Positions 44,923-53,573 of a DNA stretch of 64,000 nt are shown one piece after another. Where the stretch lies: the NCBI RefSeq assembly GCF_002896875.1, contig NZ_CP023278.1, positions 1,488,001 through 1,552,000 of the forward strand, given 5' to 3'. The position numbers and the translations under genes are program-made. Within the stretch, counting starts at the first letter, position 1. Each line of letters opens with the position of its first letter. Source of the DNA: Nostoc sp. CENA543 (GTDB lineage Bacteria; Cyanobacteriota; Cyanobacteriia; Cyanobacteriales; Nostocaceae). The notes below the pieces were generated by a model. That model was not told where the DNA came from, ran no database searches, and worked only from the letters and a program-made list of their open reading frames with translations.

Positions 44923-45029
44923 TGATTTCTAACAATTCTTAAAAACGGTAGTTAAAAGCACACTTTTTTAAAAAGTATAACCTTTGCATCGCCAAGCAGC
45001 GTAGGATTGCCTAGACTTAACATTTGTAT

Positions 45030-45186
45030 ACATAGTAAATTGGGCATAGGGCATAGGGCATGGGGCATGGGGCATAGGGCATTGTAAAAACTAATGACTA
45101 ATGACTAATGACTAATGACTAATGACTAATGACTAATGACTAATGACTAATGACTAATGACTAATGACTAATGACTATTGACTAAA
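45030..45186. repeat. GGGCATA units and TAATGAC heptamer array upstream of trmB
   Basis: GGGCATAGGGCATGG units (45042-45082) are followed by about 13 copies of TAATGAC (45090-45186). The array stops three bases before the ribosome binding site of trmB. Confidence 0.92.
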
Positions 45187-45189
45187 GTA

Positions 45190-45195
45190 AAGGAG
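45190..45195 (+). promoter_or_regulatory. Ribosome binding site that decides the TTG start of trmB
   Basis: AAAGGAGT immediately precedes CTTAATTTTG: the AGGAG core is eight bases from TTG 45203. No ATG exists before the conserved [10 protein letters not shown], so TTG is the start. Confidence 0.75.
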
Positions 45196-45202
45196 TCTTA
45201 AT

Positions 45203-45844
45203 TTGCCATTTATTCGAGTCCGCCAGCACGTTAACCCTTTGGCGCAAAAGTATCAAAAATCAGTAGATCCCATAGAATGGGAAAACATCTATGCTAAACC
45301 ACAGCAACCGCTACATTTAGATATTGGCTGTGCGCGGGGAAGATTTGTGTTGAATATGGCAAAGATAGAACCTGATTGGAATTTTCTCGGTTTGGAAATC
45401 CGAGAAGCATTAGTCATAGAAGCAAATAGATTGTCTTCTGAACTAGGATTGACAAATCTGCATTACGTATTTTGTAATGCGAATAATTCTTTAAAAGTGC
45501 TGTTATCTTCTCTTCCCCCAGGAATTTTACAGCGTGTTACTATTCAATTTCCTGATCCTTGGTTTAAAACTCGCCATGCTAAACGCCGTGTAGTACAACC
45601 CGAATTAGTTGCAGATTTAGCTAACTATTTGGCTGTGGGGGGAGTAGTATTTCTCCAATCTGATATGGAATTTATAGCATTAGAAATGTGCGATCGCTTC
45701 ACAGAAAATCCCCATTTTCAAAGAGTCCACACCAACAAATGGCTAGCAGAAAATCCCTTACCAGTCCCAACCGAAAGAGAAGTCGCCACACAAAATAAAG
45801 GTGAACCGGTTTATCGGGCTTTGTTTGAACGTGTCAGAATTTAG
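45203..45844 (+). CDS. trmB: tRNA (guanine-N7-)-methyltransferase TrmB
   Basis: A 213-residue SAM-dependent enzyme that methylates G46 of tRNA. The SAM site is [16 protein letters not shown], followed by [15 protein letters not shown]. The family signature [18 protein letters not shown] is complete and [21 protein letters not shown] is the expected C-terminal motif. The length is standard. It starts at TTG behind a strong AAAGGAGT site. The preceding spacer is a long heptamer array, so the promoter must lie within or before the repeats. It is followed by G-rich repeats and then by the NDH-2 gene. Confidence 0.94.
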   Translation: MPFIRVRQHVNPLAQKYQKSVDPIEWENIYAKPQQPLHLDIGCARGRFVLNMAKIEPDWNFLGLEIREALVIEANRLSSELGLTNLHYVFCNANNSLKVLLSSLPPGILQRVTIQFPDPWFKTRHAKRRVVQPELVADLANYLAVGGVVFLQSDMEFIALEMCDRFTENPHFQRVHTNKWLAENPLPVPTEREVATQNKGEPVYRALFERVRI

Positions 45845-45972
45845 GAGTGTAAGGGTTTAGGGGTGTAAGGGTTTAGGGGTTTAGAGGTTTAGGAGGGAGA
45901 CAAGGAAGGGAGAAATGAGGGAATTTTTCTCCCCAATGCCCCATGCCCAATGCCCAATGCCCAATGCCCAAT
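45845..45972. repeat. GGGTTTAGGGGTGTAA and CCCAATG repeats after trmB
   Basis: GTGTAAGGGTTTAGGG units begin right after the trmB stop codon (TAG at 45842-45844 followed by GAGTGTAAGGG), and five CCCAATG heptamers lie at about 45938-45972. No gene. Confidence 0.85.
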
Positions 45973-46109
45973 GAACCATCATCAAAATAGTATCTTTGAC
46001 TACTTTTGTGGTTTTTCCAACTGTTATTAATAGACAGCAAGCATCACCATAATTCTGCTACACCTTTGTTAAGAAAAGTTACACCTCTTAACAAAAGGAA
46101 ATATGCCTT

Positions 46110-47462
46110 ATGGTCGTTTCGCCTGAGAAAAGTACAACACAAAAAAAGACTAAACCACATGAAGTTGTGATTATTGGTGGCGGTTTTGGCGGATTATATA
46201 CAGCTAAGAATCTGAAGACAGCTAATGTTAATGTGACTTTGATTGATAAACGTAACTTTCACCTATTCCAACCACTTTTATATCAAGTTGCCACAGGTAC
46301 GTTATCACCTGGAGATATTTCCTCACCATTGCGTTCTGTATTCAGCAAAAGTAAGAATACACAAGTATTGCTAGGGGAAGTAAATGATATTGATCCCAAA
46401 TCACAAAAAGTCATCATGGGTGATAGAGTCATCCCCTATGACACATTAGTCGTTGCTACAGGTGCTAATCACTCCTATTTTGGTAAAGATCACTGGAAAG
46501 ACCTTGCACCTGGGTTAAAAACCGTTGAAGATGCGATAGAAATGCGTCGTCGGATATTTGGCGCGTTTGAAGCCGCAGAAAAAGAAACTGATCCAGAAAA
46601 ACGCCGTGCTTGGTTGAATTTCGTGATTGTGGGTGGCGGCCCTACCGGTGTAGAATTAGCGGGTGCGATCGCAGAATTGGCATACAAAACCCTCAAAGAA
46701 GATTTCCGTAGCATCGACACCTCAGAAACCAAAATTTTACTATTGCAAGGGGGCGATCGCATCCTCCCACACATTTCACCAGATTTATCGGAAGAAGCTA
46801 CAGTAGCTTTGCAAAAATTGGGTGTGGAATTGCACACTAAGACGAGGGTGACAAACATTGAAAATAACATTGTTACCTTCAAGAAAGATGGTGAAGTGAA
46901 AGAAATTCACTCCCAAACTATATTGTGGGCAGCAGGTGTAAAAGGTTCTGCAATGGGACAAATCTTGGCACAACGTACAGGAGTAGAGTGTGATCATGCA
47001 GGACGCGTGATTGTAGAACCAGACTTGACAGTTAGAGGTTATAAAAATATTTTTGTCGTGGGAGATTTAGGTAACTTTTCCCATCAAGATGGTAAACCCT
47101 TACCTGGTGTTGCACCCGTAGCCAAACAAGAAGGAGAGTATGTAGCTAAACTGATCAAAAAACGGTTAAGAGGTCGCACTTTGCCGGAATTTCATTACAA
47201 CGACGTTGGTAGTTTAGCGATGATCGGACAGAATTTAGCTGTTGTAGATTTAGGCTATATTCAACTCACGGGTTTCCTGGCTTGGGTATTTTGGCTAGTC
47301 ATCCACATTTATTTCTTAATCGAGTTTGACACTAAATTACTAGTAGTATTTCAATGGGCGTGGAACTATATCACTCGTAACCGTCGCTCTAGATTAATTA
47401 CAGGTAGAGAAGCTTTTACCGCATCTCAACCTATGAGCAATAGTAGCAGTGTTGAGTGCTGA
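46110..47462 (+). CDS. ndb: Type II NAD(P)H dehydrogenase (NDH-2)
   Basis: A 450-residue single-subunit flavoenzyme passing electrons from NAD(P)H to quinone without proton pumping. The FAD site is VVIIGGGFGGLYTAKNL at the N-terminus, followed by the family motif HLFQPLLYQVATGTLSP. The NADH site is FVIVGGGPTGVELAGAIAEL, and VVGDLGNFSHQDGKPLPGVAPVAKQEG binds FAD again. The C-terminus (LTGFLAWVFWLVIHIYFLIEFDTKLLVVFQWAWNYITR) should anchor it to the thylakoid or plasma membrane. The stop TGA and the last two codons (GAG TGC) lie in a GAGTGCTGAGTAATGAG heptamer array, so the C-terminal tail is partly repeat-derived. Symbol follows cyanobacterial usage. Confidence 0.9.
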   Translation: MVVSPEKSTTQKKTKPHEVVIIGGGFGGLYTAKNLKTANVNVTLIDKRNFHLFQPLLYQVATGTLSPGDISSPLRSVFSKSKNTQVLLGEVNDIDPKSQKVIMGDRVIPYDTLVVATGANHSYFGKDHWKDLAPGLKTVEDAIEMRRRIFGAFEAAEKETDPEKRRAWLNFVIVGGGPTGVELAGAIAELAYKTLKEDFRSIDTSETKILLLQGGDRILPHISPDLSEEATVALQKLGVELHTKTRVTNIENNIVTFKKDGEVKEIHSQTILWAAGVKGSAMGQILAQRTGVECDHAGRVIVEPDLTVRGYKNIFVVGDLGNFSHQDGKPLPGVAPVAKQEGEYVAKLIKKRLRGRTLPEFHYNDVGSLAMIGQNLAVVDLGYIQLTGFLAWVFWLVIHIYFLIEFDTKLLVVFQWAWNYITRNRRSRLITGREAFTASQPMSNSSSVEC

Positions 47463-47570
47463 GTAATGAGTGCTGAGTAATGAGTAATGAGTAATGAGTG
47501 ATGAGTTGAGAATAAATTCTACCTTGTCTATCTTGTCCCCCTTGCCCCTTGCCTCTTGCCCCCTGCCCTA
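47452..47570. repeat. GAGTGCTGAGTAATGAG heptamers after the NDH-2 gene
   Basis: The array overlaps the 3' end of the NDH-2 gene and extends to about 47512, followed by TTGCCCC/TTGCCTC units (47538-47569). Confidence 0.85.
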
Positions 47571-47619
47571 AAATCTCTACTAACATAAGTTACCAGGGAA
47601 GATAAACTGGTAACTTGAT

Positions 47620-49032
47620 ATGCAGACATTGGATCAAAAGTCAACAAAAAAAGCTTGGGCAAAGGCAGTCATTGAACCGGCAAAGGAATTTCCGCCTACC
47701 CAGTTGCCAATTATCGCCGGCAGTATTCCCAATCGCTTGCGTGGTACACTCTATCGCAATGGTGCAGCCAGGCTAGAACGGGGTGGTGTGCGTGTAGGGC
47801 ATTGGTTTGATGGGGACGGGGCAATTCTAGCTGTCAAGTTCACTGATGCAGGGGCTAGTGCGGTTTATCGCTACGTACAGACTACAGGTTATCAAGCCGA
47901 AACCACAGCCGGGAAATTTTTATACGGTAATTATGGGATGACTGCACCCGGCGCGATTTGGAATCAATGGCTACGACCGGTGAAACACGCTGCGAATACG
48001 TCAGTGTTAGCATTACCGGATAAACTCCTGGCACTGTGGGAAGGTAATCACCCCTACGCCCTTGACCTCGAAACCCTAGAAACTCACGGACTAGATAATT
48101 TAGGTGGGCTAGATAAAGATTTAGCCTATTCTGCCCATCCCAAAGTTGACCCCCACACAGGGGAAATTTTCAACTTTGGTGTTACTCCCAGCGTCAATGC
48201 TGTTTTGAATATCTATAAAAGTGACTATACTGGCAAGATTCTGCAAAAGACTAAGTTTACGTTAGAAGGTTTCCCAGCAATTCATGATTTTGTGTTAGCT
48301 GGTCAATATCTCATCTTTTTTGCCCCACCAGTCAGAATTAATGTGATTCCTGTGCTGTTTGGTGTCGGGACTTACAGCGACTCGATGAAATGGCAACCAG
48401 AATTAGGAACAGAAATTTTAGTATTTGACCGTGAGACACTAACCTTAGTCAGTCGTGCTAAAACAGAACCTTGGTATCAGTGGCACTTTGCTAACGGTTA
48501 TGTTGATCCCAGTGGGACGGTAATTATAGATTTTGCCCGTTATCAAGACTTTCAAACTAACCAATATCTTAAAGAAATCGCCGCAGGTGAAACTCATACT
48601 CTAGCTGAGACGACATTAACGCGAGTGCAATTGCAACCCCAAACAGGTAAAGTCACCGCCATTGAAACATTATTAGACCGGACTTGTGAATTCCCCCTTG
48701 TCCCTAATGCCAATGTCGGACAAGCTTCGCGTTACACCTATATGTCCATAACTCGCCCAGGTACAGACATCAGCCAAGAAATATTAAACGCGATCGCTCG
48801 CTTTGACCACAAGACCCAAACCCTCACCGAAGCTAACCCAGGGGAAAACTTTTATCCTTCTGAACCCGTTCCTGTAGAAGATTGGGTGTTAACGGTGGTA
48901 TATGACGGTAATTCGCATCGTAGCGAAGTTTGGATCTATGATAGCGATCGCCTAGACCAAGAACCTATTTGCAAATTAGAATTACCCAGCGTCATCCCCC
49001 ACAGTTTCCACGGAACTTGGAAAAGTCAGTAA
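47620..49032 (+). CDS. Carotenoid oxygenase family protein
   Basis: A 470-residue seven-bladed beta-propeller dioxygenase that cleaves carotenoids or apocarotenoids. The N-terminal LRGTLYRNGAARLERGGVRVGHWFDGDGAI is the family start. The four iron-ligand histidines are expected in YSAHPKVDPHTGE, PAIHDFVLAG, WYQWHFANGY and the C-terminal PHSFHGTW. Length and motifs fit apocarotenoid-15,15'-oxygenases of cyanobacteria (retinal-forming), but substrate is not certain. The ATG at 47620 gives MQTLDQKSTKKAWAKAV. There is no rhodopsin gene in the window. Confidence 0.9.
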   Translation: MQTLDQKSTKKAWAKAVIEPAKEFPPTQLPIIAGSIPNRLRGTLYRNGAARLERGGVRVGHWFDGDGAILAVKFTDAGASAVYRYVQTTGYQAETTAGKFLYGNYGMTAPGAIWNQWLRPVKHAANTSVLALPDKLLALWEGNHPYALDLETLETHGLDNLGGLDKDLAYSAHPKVDPHTGEIFNFGVTPSVNAVLNIYKSDYTGKILQKTKFTLEGFPAIHDFVLAGQYLIFFAPPVRINVIPVLFGVGTYSDSMKWQPELGTEILVFDRETLTLVSRAKTEPWYQWHFANGYVDPSGTVIIDFARYQDFQTNQYLKEIAAGETHTLAETTLTRVQLQPQTGKVTAIETLLDRTCEFPLVPNANVGQASRYTYMSITRPGTDISQEILNAIARFDHKTQTLTEANPGENFYPSEPVPVEDWVLTVVYDGNSHRSEVWIYDSDRLDQEPICKLELPSVIPHSFHGTWKSQ

Positions 49033-49082
49033 TGGTGAGTGCTGTTAGCGGAAGCGGGGCGTTTAGCCCGTGCTGAGTGATA
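49033..49082. repeat. Inverted copy of the GCTAAACGCC dispersed element
   Basis: The element appears in reverse orientation at about 49036-49068: TGAGTGCTGTTAGCGGAAGC, then GGGGCGTTTAGCC. It is again embedded in GAGTGCTG/TGCTGAG units. Confidence 0.8.
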
Positions 49083-49213
49083 AGTGATGAGTAATGTAGA
49101 GAGGTTGCATGCAACCTCTCTACATCATTTATTGGTTGCAGTTTCATAGAAAATTGGTATGAATCATCAACTCTATTTGAGATACATAAAAATCTGATTT
49201 AACTACTGATTAA

Positions 49214-49598
49214 TTAATCTAAAGTTACAGACGGGCAGATTGCTTGTAGTCTGTGCAACATTTTCAAGAAATGATTATGATCTAGCATATCTGCTAGATG
49301 TCCACTACAAAAACGTTCTTGACGAACGTGGCCAGTCAATAATTTCTGTATTGTATAAATATCGGCAACATTTAAACTTTCAGCTTCATATCGCCATTTT
49401 ATCCAATCAAAAGATATGACAAAATTTTCTGTGTAAAGTGTGTGATGAAGTTATTAAATTTCTCTAGAATAATTAGAGGTATCTAAAGTTGGAAGTTCAA
49501 CTTGGATGTCATGTAAATGGCAATTTAGGTTAGAAAATAATGGTAAAAACGTGAGTATATAATCAATCAATATTTTCTAGCGTAATGTTGTGAGACAT
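49214..49598 (-). pseudogene. Decayed DUF6508-type gene
   Basis: The minus strand starts ATGTCTCACAACATTACG (49598), meets TGA after 11 codons, and after a one-base shift reads YILTFLPLFSNLNCHLHDIQ through LDTSNYSREI. Two adjacent TAA codons follow, and in the same frame comes a well-preserved block: FDWIKWRYEAESLNVADIY, TIQKLLTGHVRQERFCSGHL and LKMLHRLQAICPS, ending at TAA 49214. The block matches the DUF6508 pattern (W...EG..., DxxTLxKLLTxHVRxxRFxxGHL). The frameshift plus double stop make it non-functional. Intact DUF6508 proteins are small, of unknown function and often in accessory islands. Confidence 0.72.
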
Positions 49599-49844
49599 AC
49601 TTAACCCTCAAGACTATTTGCAAAATTTCGTGCTAGAAGTACATTAAAGAGATTCTTATACAGTGAACTACTAAATCCTGTCCGCAACATCTCCTACGAG
49701 AGAAGGTTTAGTAAAGATAGCAGTATTTCCCCCAATTTTTTTGATTCTCTGCCAAATTCGCCTCAGATATTCATTCACCCAAGCATAAATTGCTCTTGGT
49801 TTGGTTAATTGTCAAATTTATTTTCTGTATTCTTGGTGATTTTG
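49599..49844. other. Upstream region of cobO
   Basis: About 245 bases between the pseudogene and the cobO start. GGTGATTTTGATG holds a weak ribosome binding site. No cobalamin riboswitch pattern is recognisable, and no gene. Confidence 0.4.
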
Positions 49845-50522
49845 ATGATAAGCGATACACAAGAAGCATTAGAATCAGATAAGGAAATTGAACGTTTAAT
49901 TGATGAAATAATGTCAGCTAATCTGACTAATGAACAGTATCAGCAAAAAATGCAGCGTCGTAAAGAAGTACAAGAACGACGCATAGCTTCAGCTGTGCCA
50001 GAAAAAGGGCTAATTATTGTCAATACTGGTAACGGTAAAGGGAAAACAACCGCCGCACTAGGAATGGTGTTACGATCGCTCGGTCACGGTTACAAAGTGG
50101 CGATCGTTCAATACATCAAAGGTTCTTGGGAACCTTCAGAAAAAAAGGTGTTTAGTCTTTGGCGCGACCAAATCGAATTTCACGCAATGGGTGAAGGCTT
50201 TACCTGGGAAACCCAAGACCGCGATCGCGATATCGAAAAAGCTAATGCAGCCTGGGAAAAGTCCCTAGAATTTATCCTCAACCCCGATTTTCAGCTAGTG
50301 CTGTTAGATGAAATCAATATCGCCCTGAAAATGGGATACTTACAAGTCGATGATGTGTTAGCAGGTCTTGCACAAAAACCATCCACCAAACACGTCATTC
50401 TGACCGGTAGAGGCGCGCCAGCCCCTATTATTGAACGCGCCGACCTAGTCACAGAAATGACCCTGGTTAAACATCCTTTCCGTGATCAAAACGTTAAGGC
50501 GCAACCAGGGATAGAGTTTTAG
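49845..50522 (+). CDS. cobO: Cob(I)yrinic acid a,c-diamide adenosyltransferase (CobO/BtuR type)
   Basis: A 225-residue enzyme that adenosylates the cobalt of corrinoids using ATP. The P-loop is NTGNGKGKTTAALG (about 60-73), followed by QYIKGSWEPSEKKVF and LDEINIALKMGYL, both family signatures. The N-terminal 50 residues are a charged helix (LIDEIMSANLTNEQYQQKMQRRKEVQERR) as in BtuR/CobO. I prefer ATG 49845; a TTG at 49809 in frame adds a hydrophobic stretch with no parallel in the family. Together with cbiD it serves B12 synthesis, though the two genes are 10 kb apart. Confidence 0.93.
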   Translation: MISDTQEALESDKEIERLIDEIMSANLTNEQYQQKMQRRKEVQERRIASAVPEKGLIIVNTGNGKGKTTAALGMVLRSLGHGYKVAIVQYIKGSWEPSEKKVFSLWRDQIEFHAMGEGFTWETQDRDRDIEKANAAWEKSLEFILNPDFQLVLLDEINIALKMGYLQVDDVLAGLAQKPSTKHVILTGRGAPAPIIERADLVTEMTLVKHPFRDQNVKAQPGIEF

Positions 50523-50690
50523 TTGGGGATTGGGGATTGGGGATTGGGGACTGGGGACTGGGGACTGGGAACATCAAGTTTTTCTCCCCCTGCACCTCCG
50601 CAATTGCTCCACTTGGGCAAAGCCCAAGACCGCATTGCTCCCTGCACCCTGCCCCCCTGCCTCTTCCTATCCCCAATCCCTATTGTTGAG
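50523..50690. repeat. GGGGATT/GGGGACT heptamers facing CCCCAATCCC
   Basis: Three GGGGATT and three GGGGACT heptamers (about 50524-50571) directly follow the cobO stop, and the complementary CCCCAATCCC (50671-50680) lies at the stop of the converging gene, so they form a large inverted repeat between the convergent genes. A short CAAAGCCCAAGACCGCATTGC element lies between. Confidence 0.85.
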
Positions 50691-51345
50691 TACACATTTG
50701 CAGAATGCGGTGATCGTCAGCACTAATTGAGTTAATTTGATGATAGTCTTGCAGTGCTACGGAATAAGCGTAGGTCATTGGTTCATCACCGGAAAATGTA
50801 GGTATTCTGCTTGTTGTAGCTACATCTGGCGCAATACCTACATCTGGTGTGGTGGTGACAGTCATTGCCAACTCTCCAGATTTGTTCATTGTGCCTTGAA
50901 AACAGCTAAACTCAGACCTAGGCATATACAATGCACCGACTAATTTACCTTGTCGTTTTTGAAAGACAACGTAACCTTGGCCTATCTGGTTGGGTTGTGG
51001 TGATTGACCATACAAATAAATGCCATCTTCCACAGGAATATTAACTTTTTGGTTGATTCCTGATTCTTTGGCAGCTTTTTGAGTATTAAGATTATTTTCT
51101 AAATTGACTGAGTCAAATTGTGTAGATTTTTGTGACTGAAGATTTTCAATTATTTGTTCGGATTGTAATGAAACAGGAGTCAGGGAACTATCTTGTGTTT
51201 GTTGCGTCTGTGTGGGGATAGTAGCAGCGATCGCGTCTGTAGAGTAAGGTGATTGATTACCTACCATACCCAGGGTAAAAACTAAGCCAACGGCGGGGAT
51301 TGTCAATTGGCGCAAAGAAAAGATGTTAGCAATATTGTTAAGCAC
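50680..51345 (-). CDS. Exported conserved hypothetical protein
   Basis: A 221-residue protein with a signal peptide (LRQLTIPAVGLVFTLGMVGNQSPYSTDAIAA) followed by a Gln/Thr/Ser-rich, probably unstructured region to residue about 95. The C-terminal half is more ordered: DGIYLYGQSPQPNQIGQGYVVFQKRQGKLVGALYMPRSEF and SFSCFQGTMNKSGELAMTV-like repeats suggest a beta-rich domain. I do not recognise a named family. The final residues SADDHRILQMC resemble ends of exported cyanobacterial proteins. Its own promoter should lie in the 600-base spacer upstream. Confidence 0.6.
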   Translation of the reverse strand: MLNNIANIFSLRQLTIPAVGLVFTLGMVGNQSPYSTDAIAATIPTQTQQTQDSSLTPVSLQSEQIIENLQSQKSTQFDSVNLENNLNTQKAAKESGINQKVNIPVEDGIYLYGQSPQPNQIGQGYVVFQKRQGKLVGALYMPRSEFSCFQGTMNKSGELAMTVTTTPDVGIAPDVATTSRIPTFSGDEPMTYAYSVALQDYHQINSISADDHRILQMCTQQ

Positions 51346-51715
51346 CCGACTCCTCCTGTTACGAATTTCACGACTTCCTCAGCGACTCACTTAAACCATA
51401 CCTAAGTCTTGTGCGTTTAAGTTTCGGTCAAAAGTTTGATTAAAATGTCTATCAATAGTAGACTTTTGAAAAAATGAGATTTTAGTGAATTTTCGATGAT
51501 AGTCTCACATTATCACCGCTAAATAACCTTACGCTTCACCCATAAGATTCACCCGATTGGAGGATGTGAACGCAGATTTCCATCAAATAAGAGATTTTGA
51601 TTGATCTCTGTGATGGTTAGCAGTTCAAGAAAGTGGACTTTTTCACCTCAATTAAGTCTCATCTTGTTAAGTACATAGATATCTACAACACTCACTCATC
51701 CCATTTCGGAAAATT

Positions 51716-51882
51716 GCTGAGTAATGAGTGATGAGTGCTGAGTGCTGAGTGCTGAGTAGTGACTAATGACTAATGACTAATGACTAATGACTAATGAGTA
51801 ATGAGTAATGACTAATGACTAATGACTAATGACTAATGACTAATGACTAATGACTAATGACTAATGACTAATGACTAATGAC
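51716..51882. repeat. Long GAGTGCT/TAATGAC heptamer array
   Basis: GAGTGATGAGTGCTGAGTGC units change at about 51760 into some 17 copies of TAATGAC (with two TAATGAG variants). The array ends one base before the A-run side of the sigma-gene terminator. Confidence 0.92.
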
Positions 51883-51883
51883 C

Positions 51884-51912
51884 AAAAAAATTGCCCCCTG
51901 GGTTCAGGAGGC
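51884..51912 (-). terminator. Rho-independent terminator of the sigma factor gene
   Basis: On the minus strand GCCTCCTG-AACC-CAGGGGGC (one mismatch) is followed by AATTTTTTTGG. It lies 41 bases after the stop codon. Confidence 0.75.
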
Positions 51913-51953
51913 GCATGATCTTAGGGAGATGTAGTACGGCTACATCTATGTAA

Positions 51954-52937
51954 CTAGCTAGCAACGTACTCTTTGACATTAGCTCGACGACGACGGAGAT
52001 GAGCTAAGGCTTGGTGTTCTAGTTGGCGGACGCGTTCACGGCTGAGGTTTAAGCGTTCACCGACTTTTGCTAGAGACATTTCGTTACCATCCTCTAAACC
52101 AAAGCGGAGTGCTAACACTTCTCTTTGTTGGGGTGTGAGTTCCGCTAACAAGGTGTTTAAGTCTTGGCGGAGGAACTCTTGAGTAGTGTAATACTCTGGA
52201 GATGGGCCTTCATCTTCGAGCATTTCTTGGAGTTCTGTATCTTGGTTGTCACCTACTCGCACATCCAAAGAAACTGGTTGGCGCGCCATGTTCAGATACT
52301 CACGAATCTGAGCAGGTTCTAGTTCTAGTTCTTTGGCGATTTCGGCTGGAGAAGGCGATCGCCCTAAAGTCTGAGCTAGTTCGCGTTGGACTTTTTTAAT
52401 TTTGTTCAGTTTCTCGGTAATATGGATAGGTAGGCGGATGGTGCGCCCTTGTTGAGCGATCGCACGGGTAATTGCTTGGCGAATCCACCAGTAAGCGTAG
52501 GTGGAGAATTTATAACCCCGCATAGGGTCAAATTTCTCTACGCCTCTTTCTAATCCTAAAGTTCCCTCTTGGATTAGATCCAAAAACTCCATATTGCGTT
52601 TTTGGTATTTTTTGGCGATCGCCACTACTAAGCGTAAGTTCGCTTCAATCATCTTTTGCTTGGCGCGCTTACCTTGAGCTACCGTCTGTTTAACGTCGGT
52701 TTCCGACTTGCGGACATGATCTGCCCACTCTGGTAAACTAGGTTCGCGCTCTAACTTCTTCGCTAAAGCATCTTTAGCATCTAGAAGTGACATCATTTGT
52801 TGCACCTGCTTCCCGTAAACAATCTCCTGCTCACGGGTAAGCAAGGGAACTCTGCCAATTTCTCGCAGATAGGTTCGCACCATATCAGCCGTGAATTTGG
52901 CGTTCAGGTCTTCGTTGTGGGTGTTAACAGTAGGCAT
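51954..52937 (-). CDS. Group 2 RNA polymerase sigma factor (RpoD-like)
   Basis: A 327-residue sigma-70 family factor without region 1.1, typical of cyanobacterial group 2 factors. Region 1.2 is DMVRTYLREIGRVPLLT, region 2 includes EANLRLVVAIAKKYQKRNMEFLDLIQEG and YKFSTYAYWWIRQAITRAI, region 3 follows, and region 4.2 is LNLSRERVRQLEHQALAHLRRR. Such factors redirect transcription in stress, nitrogen or carbon limitation and circadian settings; which member (SigB, SigC, SigD, SigE type) cannot be fixed from reading alone. The ATG gives MPTVNTHNEDLNAKF. A long spacer upstream (636 bases) suggests complex control. Confidence 0.9.
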   Translation of the reverse strand: MPTVNTHNEDLNAKFTADMVRTYLREIGRVPLLTREQEIVYGKQVQQMMSLLDAKDALAKKLEREPSLPEWADHVRKSETDVKQTVAQGKRAKQKMIEANLRLVVAIAKKYQKRNMEFLDLIQEGTLGLERGVEKFDPMRGYKFSTYAYWWIRQAITRAIAQQGRTIRLPIHITEKLNKIKKVQRELAQTLGRSPSPAEIAKELELEPAQIREYLNMARQPVSLDVRVGDNQDTELQEMLEDEGPSPEYYTTQEFLRQDLNTLLAELTPQQREVLALRFGLEDGNEMSLAKVGERLNLSRERVRQLEHQALAHLRRRRANVKEYVAS

Positions 52938-53573
52938 TGGTGCGTTGTCCTCTACTCCCTAAACACAATCAATACTTGAGAAATACATCTGAAAGGGAAA
53001 AGTAATCAGATATCACAGAACATCCGTTTCTACCAAAACTTCAACAATTGCGGATCTCGATTTTTCAGAAGGCGCGTGCTTGAGATATGTTCCCCTACCT
53101 TCCCTTTATTTTTGAGTCTCTGACCAACGATTCTGGGTTTTTTTCAAGAATTCTTTCTTTAGTTGCGGGCGGCAACGATTCAATCTGAAGTCAGTATGAG
53201 TTCTACTTAATTTATAGTAGAGCAAATCCGGCAAATAGTAAAGTAGCCCGCAGAGGGATATATATTATATTACAAAATTGTGTTTTTTTTAAAATGAATT
53301 TCCTTACGCAAGCTAACTATATCTATAGTGACGCGGAAATCCGGTAAGCTGTTGCTTGTTGCTAGGGAAATAACCGAACTCCCAGAGGCAAGATGATGGG
53401 GGGAAGATACGAACAAGAGATTTTAGGAATTAGCTTTTAGGGATTGTAGTTAATAGGTTGTTTGGGGAATCGGGAATCGGGAATTGGGAATTGGGCATTG
53501 GGCATTGGACATGGGGTAGGGAGATAAACTAATGACTAATGACTAATGACTATTGACTAATGACTATTGACTC
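52938..53573. other. Promoter-side spacer of the sigma factor gene plus repeats
   Basis: About 520 bases of non-coding sequence upstream of the sigma gene, then GGGAATCGGGAATTGGG units (53466-53518) and TAATGACTATTGACT heptamers (53531-53572) that reach the stop of the HerA-like gene. No small gene is recognisable. Confidence 0.55.

Larger units (their letters stand above)
51346..51953. other. Spacer between the exported protein gene and the sigma factor gene
   Basis: Roughly 370 bases of AT-rich sequence without a gene, followed by the long heptamer array at 51716-51882 and the sigma-gene terminator at 51884-51912. The promoter of the exported protein gene presumably lies in the first part. 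Confidence 0.5.

Noticed and set aside
49599-49844. Cobalamin riboswitch upstream of cobO
   Set aside because: I found no B12-box-like or matching stem pattern in the leader, nor upstream of cbiD, where the leader is heptamer repeat.
50523-50730. Short plus-strand frames beginning MGIGDWGLGTGDW
   Set aside because: They translate the GGGGATT/GGGGACT heptamers; similar false frames occur over other arrays.
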